Positions 20,883-26,427 of a DNA stretch of 26,427 nucleotides are shown piece after piece. The stretch spans positions 1 through 26,427 of IMG/VR virus record IMGVR_UViG_3300042542_000083, one strand, 5' to 3'. Under the pieces are notes generated by a model. It worked only from the letters and a program-made list of their open reading frames with translations, was not told where the DNA came from and made no database searches. Position 1 is the first letter of the stretch. Each line of letters opens with the position of its first letter. A program made the position numbers and the translations under genes. Origin of the DNA: a virus.

Positions 20883-23204
20883 ATGGCAATCGATATTTCT
20901 GATGTACTGCGTAGAGTTGTCTATGCGCCTAATGGTACAGGACCGTATCAGTTTACCTTCGAGGTTCTCGCGCAGACAGACATTGCTGTCTATCGTGGCT
21001 CCACGTTGCTGACACTAACGACTGACTATACCGTCAGTCTTAATGTCGATGGCACTGGCTCGGTTACGCTGGTAACTACCGCAGGCACAAGTAACATCAC
21101 CATCGTTGGGGACCGTGGTATTGCCCGGTCTACTGACTTCGTGACTGGTGGCGATCTGCTGGCTAACTCGCTGAACGAAGAGTTAGATGCTCAGACGATC
21201 TTCAATCAGCAGACATATGAGTTGGCACTTCGTGGTCTAAAGGCTCCGGTCTATGACCCGACTGACATCAACATGACGCTGCCAAGCAAGTCATCTCGCG
21301 CAAACAAAACTTTGTCATTTGATGCAGATGGTAATCCAACGCCGGGTGTCTCTGCGGCTGATGTCGCCAATGCGGTGACCTATGCGACCAATGCGGCTAA
21401 CAGTGCCACAGCGGCTGCGGCATCGGCTAGTGCGGCGGCAAGCTCGGCCTCAAGCGCGTCAAGCTCTGCCAGCACAGCAACGACGCAGGCCAGCAATGCC
21501 TCGACCTCTGCGTCGAATGCTTCGACCAGTGCGACGAACGCATCCAACTCGGCCAGCTCGGCATCGACTAGCGCCACCAACGCAGCAACCTCGGAGACGA
21601 ACGCATCCAACAGCGCGAGTGCAGCTAGTACGTCGGCGACCAACGCATCGAACTCAGCAACAGCTGCCAGCACGTCTGCCAGCAATGCCAGCACAAGTGC
21701 AACAAACGCAGCGAACAGCGCCACTGCTGCGGCCACAAGTGAAACAAATGCAGCGACATCTGCTGCGGCTGCTGCGGCTGCGCTGGATAACTTTGATGAT
21801 CGCTACCTTGGCGCGAAGTCTAGTAACCCGACGGTCGACAACGACGGCAACGCGCTGCTGACAGGTGCGCTGTACTACCGCACGACAACGCCTGTGGGCA
21901 TGAAGGTCTACGACGGCGCTCAGTGGCTTGAGGCTTCTGCTGCCCAGCAGTCTTTGCTGGTGACATATGAGTATGTCGCTACTGCAGGCCAGACCACCTT
22001 CTCCGGCACAGATGCCAACGGCGCGACTCTGTCCTATGTCGCCAACAGCATCAGCGTATCGTTGAACGGCGTGACGCTGCGTCCGGGTGATGACTACACC
22101 GCGACCAACGGCACCAGCGTTGTGCTGAATGTTGCTGCTGCGCTGAATGATGATCTGATGGTGATCGCCTTCGCTGTGTTTAACGTGGCGAATGCTGTCG
22201 CTAAGACCGGCGACACGATGACCGGATCGCTGCTGCTGCCTGCTGGTACTGTTTCGGCTCCTGCGCTGACTACCTCTGCCGATACCAATACGGGGATATT
22301 CTTCCCTGCTGCTGACACCATAGCCTTTGCTGAAGGCGGCGTGGAAGCGATGCGGATTGATAGCAACGCGAATGTGGGCTTGGGGGTTACGCCGAGTGCG
22401 TGGCAGACTGGATTTAGAGTTCTTCAAATTGGTAGTACGGGGTCTTTGTATTCAAACAATACAGCTGCCGTTGCGAATAATTTTTATGTTGATTCGGGTG
22501 GCACTAACAGATACTTAACCTCCAGTTTTGCTACGGCATATCTTCAAAACAGTTCTGGGCAACATGCTTGGTACAACGCAGCCTCCGGCACAGCAGGTAA
22601 CGCTATTACCTTCACACAGGCGATGACGCTCGACTCCAGCGGTAATCTGCTGGTGGGGACGACGGGTGGAGGAAAAAGGCTAAGTGTAGCTGGCTCCAAT
22701 AACGTAGACCTTTCCTACACAAACAGTGACGGCGGGTACACATGGAATTCTGGCCCGCTTGGCACAAGTCTTTCCGGGAGATTCAACTGGTATTACGCCA
22801 ATACTACAAGCGACCGGATGTATCTCACGACAGGCGGTGCGCTTTATAACTCTACCGGGACATACGGGACAATTTCCGATGTTTCTTTAAAAGAAAACAT
22901 TGTTGACGCAACTCCTAAACTTGCTGATTTGATGCGTGTGCGGGTTCGCAACTACAACATGAAAGCTGACCCTGAGAAGCGGAAAGTCATCGGTGTTGTG
23001 GCTCAAGAACTGGAAGAAGTGTTCCCCGGCCTTATTGAAGAAACGGTTAACCGAGTCGCGCTTGAAAATGGCACGTTTGAAGAAAACTCCGTCAAGGCCG
23101 TTAAGTACAGCGTGCTTACGACCATTCTTGTCAAAGCCATCCAAGAACAACAGCAGATGATTGAAACACTACAGGCGAAAGTCGCCGCATTGGAGGCCAA
23201 ATAA
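20883..23204 (+). CDS. Tail fibre with T7-like base and S74 self-cleaving chaperone
   Basis: 773 residues. Residues 1-155 match the T7 gp17 N-terminal domain that attaches the fibre to the tail (LRRVVYAPNGTGPYQFTFEV, then LANSLNEELDAQTIFNQQTY and ELALRGLKAP). Residues about 160-300 form an Ala/Ser/Thr/Asn repeat shaft. Residues 300-660 include beta-rich repeats such as MRIDSNANVGLGVTPSAW and MTLDSSGNLLVGTT. From 662 there is an intramolecular chaperone of the endosialidase type (peptidase S74): SDVSLKENI supplies the Ser665 and Lys670 dyad, and a coiled coil ends the protein. The chaperone trimerises the fibre and cuts itself off. GC drops from about 60% to 38% in the receptor-binding part (sampled near 22,441), a sign of exchange. 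Confidence 0.9.
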   Translation: MAIDISDVLRRVVYAPNGTGPYQFTFEVLAQTDIAVYRGSTLLTLTTDYTVSLNVDGTGSVTLVTTAGTSNITIVGDRGIARSTDFVTGGDLLANSLNEELDAQTIFNQQTYELALRGLKAPVYDPTDINMTLPSKSSRANKTLSFDADGNPTPGVSAADVANAVTYATNAANSATAAAASASAAASSASSASSSASTATTQASNASTSASNASTSATNASNSASSASTSATNAATSETNASNSASAASTSATNASNSATAASTSASNASTSATNAANSATAAATSETNAATSAAAAAAALDNFDDRYLGAKSSNPTVDNDGNALLTGALYYRTTTPVGMKVYDGAQWLEASAAQQSLLVTYEYVATAGQTTFSGTDANGATLSYVANSISVSLNGVTLRPGDDYTATNGTSVVLNVAAALNDDLMVIAFAVFNVANAVAKTGDTMTGSLLLPAGTVSAPALTTSADTNTGIFFPAADTIAFAEGGVEAMRIDSNANVGLGVTPSAWQTGFRVLQIGSTGSLYSNNTAAVANNFYVDSGGTNRYLTSSFATAYLQNSSGQHAWYNAASGTAGNAITFTQAMTLDSSGNLLVGTTGGGKRLSVAGSNNVDLSYTNSDGGYTWNSGPLGTSLSGRFNWYYANTTSDRMYLTTGGALYNSTGTYGTISDVSLKENIVDATPKLADLMRVRVRNYNMKADPEKRKVIGVVAQELEEVFPGLIEETVNRVALENGTFEENSVKAVKYSVLTTILVKAIQEQQQMIETLQAKVAALEAK
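21360..21780 (+). repeat. Ala/Ser/Thr/Asn coding repeat of the fibre shaft
   Basis: About 140 codons built from variants of a seven-residue unit (such as SASNAST and SATNASN), i.e. degenerate 21-nt repeats. Heptad spacing with Ala at regular positions fits a trimeric coiled-coil shaft. The repeated codons also create an open antisense frame (21736 to 21380) with an artefactual Ala/Val/Leu-rich translation, not a gene. Confidence 0.85.
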
Positions 23205-24334
23205 TGCCACGATCCAGAGAACTAGCAGAACTTGCCACCAGCTATGACAGCGGTGGCTCACTTGGTTTCCGTAACCGCATCATTAACGGTGACTGTAGGA
23301 TCGACCAGCGCAATAACGGTGCGAGTGTGACGATCCCCGCCACGACAAGTCAATTCACGCTTGATCGCTGGATGGTGCAGTCGTTTGGAGCAAATAAATT
23401 TAGTGTTCAACAAACGCCGAGCGCAACTGAAACTGGTTTTGGTACACGCATAGCTGCGGGTTTTCAAAACTATTTGGGAATTACGTCTTTGGCGGCTACT
23501 TCATCGGCTTCCGGCGACTACTACGCGCTATTTCATTTTATTGAAGGCTTCAATGTTGCCGATCTTGCGTGGGGTACATCCGCTGCCAAGCCAATCGTTT
23601 TGTCTTTCTTGGTCTACTCATCTTTAACTGGGACTTTTAGCGGCTCTCTAAAAAATAGCGCAGATAACCGCTCTTATGTGTTCACCTACACGGTAAGCGC
23701 TGCAAACACATGGACGACCATCAACATCAACATTTCCGGGGATACGACAGGTACATGGCTCGTTAACAACGGCAAAGGTCTCGCTCTGGTCTTCGATCTA
23801 GGTTCTGGCACTTCATACCGGACAACTGCGGGCTCTTGGCAAGCCGGTAACTTTTACGGAGCCACAGGCGCAACCAGCGTAGTCGCAACCAACGGGGCAA
23901 CCTTCTACATCACCGGCGTACAACTCGAAGCTGGCTCAGTAGCAACACCGTTCGAGCGCAGAGATTATGGGCGTGAGTTGATTATGTGTCAGCGGTATTA
24001 TGAGAAATCATACAGCATTGCCACTACACCGGGAACCGTAGCAACGTCGGGATTTTTGTGGAACTACATGGGTCTTAGCTCTGGTAGTGTTACTGATGTT
24101 GGCAGTACAGCGCATTTTAAGGCATCAAAACGTGCTACTCCAACGATGACGTATTACTCACCAGATACCGGAGCATCTGGAAAAGTGTCTATGTGTGATT
24201 CGTTTGGCAATGCAGCAGATGCTAATGCTCAATCTGATGGTGTTAATGAAAATATGTCTACTGTTTATGGGGCTAGAGCAACAAGTGTAAACGCTCAAAT
24301 TAGAGTGCATTGGGTTGCGTCTGCGGAGCTTTAA
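23204..24334 (+). CDS. Second tail fibre or adhesin
   Basis: 376 residues. The N-terminal GGSLGFRNRIINGDCRIDQR, then NNGASVTIP and FTLDRWMVQ, matches a common phage fibre module with a carbohydrate-binding jelly-roll-like body. The middle holds alternating strands (ANTWTTININISGDTTGTWL). Residues about 230-265 carry the ITGVQLEAGSVATPFERRDY signature, then GRELIMCQRYYEKSY, at the junction to a variable tip (270-376). The tip and part of the body are visibly AT-richer. It overlaps the first fibre (TAATG at 23202-23206), so the two are made together and may assemble into one receptor-binding apparatus. Confidence 0.8.
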   Translation: MPRSRELAELATSYDSGGSLGFRNRIINGDCRIDQRNNGASVTIPATTSQFTLDRWMVQSFGANKFSVQQTPSATETGFGTRIAAGFQNYLGITSLAATSSASGDYYALFHFIEGFNVADLAWGTSAAKPIVLSFLVYSSLTGTFSGSLKNSADNRSYVFTYTVSAANTWTTININISGDTTGTWLVNNGKGLALVFDLGSGTSYRTTAGSWQAGNFYGATGATSVVATNGATFYITGVQLEAGSVATPFERRDYGRELIMCQRYYEKSYSIATTPGTVATSGFLWNYMGLSSGSVTDVGSTAHFKASKRATPTMTYYSPDTGASGKVSMCDSFGNAADANAQSDGVNENMSTVYGARATSVNAQIRVHWVASAEL

Positions 24335-24336
24335 TT

Positions 24337-24498
24337 ATGTACAAACTACAAACATCCTTTGGTACAAGTTTTATTGTCCGTATTGCAGACAATGCTTTCA
24401 TTCCTATGAGTGAAGACAACACCGACTATCAAGCCTATCTAAAGTGGCTTTCCGAAGGCAACGAACCATTGCCAGCAGATGAGGTGTCAGGTGAATGA
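24337..24498 (+). CDS. Small fibre-associated protein
   Basis: 53 residues from the ATG at 24337, chosen because GGAG at 24325-24328 lies upstream. An earlier GTG inside the adhesin gene has no support. The pattern FIPMSEDNTDYQAYLKWLSE followed by GNEPLPAD is very common in tiny genes after phage fibre genes and in fibre-assembly proteins. It may help fold the fibre or be a remnant of a fibre-assembly chaperone. Confidence 0.7.
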   Translation: MYKLQTSFGTSFIVRIADNAFIPMSEDNTDYQAYLKWLSEGNEPLPADEVSGE

Positions 24499-24769
24499 TT
24501 GGCTGACTAACCTTGGCGTGGGTGCTGGCGCTGCTGTGGCCGGTGCCTATGCCATGTACCGTAAGGTGCTAGCTGACAACCGCGAAGGCCGCATCAACAG
24601 CACGACAGACGCTGCTACCCAGCAGGTCATCCAGATGCTGCGGGATGAAGTGTCGCGCCTGTCTGATCGGCTGGCTGCGGTCGAAGAGCAGAACCGCAAG
24701 TGCGAGGAAGCTAATGATGCCTTGCGCGAAGAGATCATCAGCATGAAAAAGCAGCTCCACCTGTTCTGA
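24491..24769 (+). CDS. Membrane-anchored coiled-coil protein of the lysis region
   Basis: 92 residues from the GTG at 24491, preferred because GAGG at 24481-24484 is well spaced; an ATG at 24479 lacks a ribosome site. Residues 5-23 (LTNLGVGAGAAVAGAYAMY) are a Gly/Ala-rich membrane segment. Residues 36-88 form a coiled coil (VIQMLRDEVSRLSDRLAAVE, then ENANDAL-like heptads) with a basic end. One N-terminal membrane segment plus a coiled coil is the plan of an inner-membrane spanin (Rz), but it also occurs in phage proteins of unknown role. It is followed after 4 nt by the next membrane protein gene. Confidence 0.6.
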   Translation: MNDWLTNLGVGAGAAVAGAYAMYRKVLADNREGRINSTTDAATQQVIQMLRDEVSRLSDRLAAVEEQNRKCEEANDALREEIISMKKQLHLF

Positions 24770-24773
24770 TGTT

Positions 24774-25472
24774 GTGCTTGATCCGATCACAATTGCTGCG
24801 GCATACAAGGCCTGTACCACAGCAATCGATCTTGCCAAGAAGGGTGTCGAACTTTACAAGCAGATCAAGAGTACCAGCGGGGATGTCAGCGACGTACTGA
24901 AAGACCTGCGAGAGCAGTACAACAGAATAGCCAGCCCGAGTAAGGAGCAGACGAAGCAGTACAACGAAGAGGTAAAGAAGGTGCAGGAGGTGGCGAAGGC
25001 CACGCCGGATGATGTGCTGAATGACATCTGGTCAAACCTTGGCAACTTCATTGACCAGTACGAGGCGCTTGCAAAGATATATGTGCAGAGCGAGGCAGCA
25101 GCGAAGGAGGTTTACAAGGGTGATCTGTCGCTAGGTCGCAGGGCTCTGGAGCGTATCCGTCTGGAGTCTAAGCTGGACGAGATGCTGGCGCAGGTGCGAG
25201 AGCAAATGGTCTACAACACGCCACCGGAGCTGGGGTCTGTGTGGTCAAGGTTTGAGAAGGCATGGCACGACATTCAGAATGAGCAGGCAGATGCGCTGGC
25301 AATAGAAACCAGAAAGATTCAGGCAGCTAGATGGCAACGAAAGCAGGCGGTAAATCGGCTCAAGGCGCGTCTGGTATACGTTGGGGCGACCGTGTTCGTG
25401 ATTCTATGGGCGGTGGGAATAATGCTTCTGGTGGTCAGAAGCGCGACAATGAGGATGTACCTTGGTCACTGA
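24774..25472 (+). CDS. Helical protein with C-terminal membrane anchor
   Basis: 232 residues from a GTG at 24774, 4 nt after the previous stop; no ribosome site is clear, so it is probably coupled. The N-terminus (DPITIAAAYKACTTAIDLAK, then KGVELYKQIKSTSGDVSDVL) matches a family found downstream of fibre genes in T7-like environmental podoviruses. The middle is a long charged helix, and residues 200-221 are a single transmembrane segment (LVYVGATVFVILWAVGIMLLVV), placing the bulk in the cytoplasm or at the membrane face. The last 142 nt also encode the start of the next gene in another frame. Its role in lysis or virion release is inferred from position only. Confidence 0.65.
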   Translation: MLDPITIAAAYKACTTAIDLAKKGVELYKQIKSTSGDVSDVLKDLREQYNRIASPSKEQTKQYNEEVKKVQEVAKATPDDVLNDIWSNLGNFIDQYEALAKIYVQSEAAAKEVYKGDLSLGRRALERIRLESKLDEMLAQVREQMVYNTPPELGSVWSRFEKAWHDIQNEQADALAIETRKIQAARWQRKQAVNRLKARLVYVGATVFVILWAVGIMLLVVRSATMRMYLGH

Positions 25473-25675
25473 TTGCTACAGTAATGGCTGTGGTGCTGAT
25501 GTTCTTTATCGTCATGCCGATCCTGGCTTTCATGTACTACGACATGTGGTTCGCCACCCAGGCTGCGGTGCATGAAGTAAAGAAGATGAAACAATTAAGG
25601 CGTGAAATACAGGAAGAGCGGAGGCAAGGCAATGCTTACAGAGAGCCAACTGAAGCAACTGATCCCAGGGAATAA
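25331..25675 (+). CDS. Small membrane protein, out-of-frame overlap with previous gene
   Basis: 114 residues. Residues 1-44 are Gly/Lys/Asp-rich and hydrophilic. The DEDVP-like NEDVPWSLIATVMAVVLMFF segment begins a strong transmembrane stretch (45-70), followed by YYDMWFA and a basic amphipathic helix (HEVKKMKQLRREIQEERR). This pattern of a DVPW motif, one membrane span and a charged tail recurs in environmental podovirus lysis regions, so the frame is taken as real although its first 142 nt lie inside the preceding gene. A holin-like or spanin-partner role is possible. It overlaps the endolysin gene by 44 nt. Confidence 0.65.
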   Translation: MATKAGGKSAQGASGIRWGDRVRDSMGGGNNASGGQKRDNEDVPWSLIATVMAVVLMFFIVMPILAFMYYDMWFATQAAVHEVKKMKQLRREIQEERRQGNAYREPTEATDPRE

Positions 25676-26270
25676 GTATGTGTCCTATTGGCACAACGCA
25701 CTGGAGCAGCTGCTGCCGGACTATGACATCAATACGCCCCAGCGCATTGCATCCTTTATTGCTCAATGCGCCCATGAGTCTGGCAACTTTGTCGCACTAA
25801 AAGAGAATCTTAATTACAAGTGGGAAACCCTGCGCAGGTTGTTCCCTAAATACTTTCCCACCGATGAGATGGCCAAAGATTATGCCAGCCGCCCCAACCG
25901 GCAAGAGGCTATTGCAAACCGCATCTATGCTGGCCGCATGGGCAATGGCGATGAGTCTAGTGGCGATGGTTTTCGTTACTGTGGCCGTGGTCTTATCCAG
26001 CTCACTGGACGATCAAACTACCAGGCATTTGCTGACAGCATTGAGGTTGACGGCAGGCCACTGAATATCGACGAGGTGCCTGAGTACCTGGCTACCTTCG
26101 AGGGCGCTGCACAGTCTGCCTGCTGGTTCTGGGAGACCAATGGTCTAAACAAATTCGCCGACGCTGATGACATCCTCGGTATGACGAAGCGGATAAATGG
26201 CGGGGTCATAGGGCTGAACGACCGGATCAAGCATTACAAACACGCGCTGCATGTGCTGGGGGTGCAATGA
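25632..26270 (+). CDS. Endolysin, GH19 chitinase-like family
   Basis: 212 residues from the ATG at 25632, chosen because GGAGG at 25620-25624 is ideally spaced; an upstream in-frame start at 25602 has no ribosome site. GH19 features: the AQCAHESGNF motif with the first catalytic Glu49, ENLNY with Glu58 as the likely second acid, YCGRGLIQLTGRSNY at 116-130, and the terminal ITKRINGG-like TKRINGGVIGLNDR segment. Phage GH19 proteins cut peptidoglycan rather than chitin. It has no signal peptide, so it needs a holin to reach the wall. T7 instead uses an amidase, so this lysis module differs. It overlaps the following lipoprotein gene (ATGA at 26267). Confidence 0.92.
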   Translation: MLTESQLKQLIPGNKYVSYWHNALEQLLPDYDINTPQRIASFIAQCAHESGNFVALKENLNYKWETLRRLFPKYFPTDEMAKDYASRPNRQEAIANRIYAGRMGNGDESSGDGFRYCGRGLIQLTGRSNYQAFADSIEVDGRPLNIDEVPEYLATFEGAAQSACWFWETNGLNKFADADDILGMTKRINGGVIGLNDRIKHYKHALHVLGVQ

Positions 26271-26427
26271 GATACCTGCTGATCTTGCTGCTGTTGGTTG
26301 GGTGCGAAGACAGATTCAGATACCCGTGCCAGGACAATAAGAACTGGAATAAGCCCGAGTGCCAGCGACCGACCTGTGCGGTGACCGGCACTTGCCCCGA
26401 CCAGCTGGTGCCAGCTGCTGACTTTAA
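26267..26427 (+). CDS. Small cysteine-containing lipoprotein (runs off the window)
   Basis: 53 codons are visible before the window ends. MRYLLILLLLVGC is a short lipoprotein signal with a lipobox ending at Cys13. The mature part has Cys21, Cys32, Cys37 and Cys43 and is rich in Asn, Pro, Asp and Trp (EDRFRYPCQDNKNWNKPECQ). Small lipoproteins placed after an endolysin often act as outer-membrane spanins (Rz1), and this gene starts inside the endolysin stop. However, spanin lipoproteins are usually Pro-rich without paired cysteines, so the assignment is tentative. Confidence 0.65.
   Translation, partial: MRYLLILLLLVGCEDRFRYPCQDNKNWNKPECQRPTCAVTGTCPDQLVPAADF

Noticed and set aside
21380-21736. 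118-residue antisense frame rich in Ala, Val and Leu
   Set aside because: By-product of the degenerate 21-nt repeats that encode the fibre shaft.
20883-24334. Diversity-generating retroelement acting on the fibre genes
   Set aside because: No reverse transcriptase, accessory gene or template repeat is present in the window.
1-26427. CRISPR array, tRNA genes, integrase or attachment sites
   Set aside because: No regularly spaced repeats, tRNA T-loop pattern, recombinase or paired core sites were seen on either strand.

Overview
The window looks like the structural and lysis half of a tailed phage of podovirus type. It reads as a virulent-style or uncultured aquatic phage genome rather than bacterial chromosome: no host housekeeping gene, tRNA, integrase or repressor is visible. 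Almost every gene is on the plus strand, and stop and start codons overlap throughout (ATGA, TGATG, TAATG). The proteins are those of a short-tailed virion: terminase, head-to-tail connector, scaffold, major capsid protein, tail tubular proteins A and B, T7-style internal virion proteins, and a fibre with a T7 gp17-like N-terminus. The host cannot be named from the sequence. Replication genes such as RNA and DNA polymerase lie outside the window, and the last gene runs off the right edge.

Left part (1-2118). A gene-poor, heavily folded stretch (1-367) is followed by an antisense HNH endonuclease (368-850), then a small protein with an SSB-like acidic tail (1003-1299). Next come two tandem 48-residue proteins with eight cysteines in identical positions (1406-1552 and 1637-1783). 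A roughly 300-nt stretch rich in nested inverted repeats (1798-2100) looks like a structured RNA and lies directly before the small terminase gene. This is the least ordinary part of the window.

Packaging and head part (2119-9519). Terminase small and large subunits are followed by a gp13-like GNAT-fold protein. A train of very small overlapping genes comes next, interrupted by an AT-rich endonuclease VII-like HNH gene, then portal, two small head proteins and scaffold. A textbook intrinsic terminator (9541-9562) closes this unit. A good sigma70-like promoter (9565-9593) and a 5'-UTR hairpin (9599-9617) begin the next, so the capsid gene probably has its own strong transcript.

Capsid, tail and injection part (9735-20871). 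Major capsid, a small decoration-like protein, tail tubular A and B, and a run of four internal virion proteins. The third of these (16267-17907) carries an HExxH zinc-protease motif in a segment of lower GC, and the fourth shows no recognisable transglycosylase motif.

Fibre and lysis part (20883-26427). A fibre with an Ala/Ser/Thr/Asn repeat shaft and a C-terminal S74 self-cleaving chaperone, a second fibre or adhesin, a small fibre-associated protein, three membrane proteins (two overlapping out of frame by 142 nt), a GH19 endolysin and the start of a small lipoprotein.
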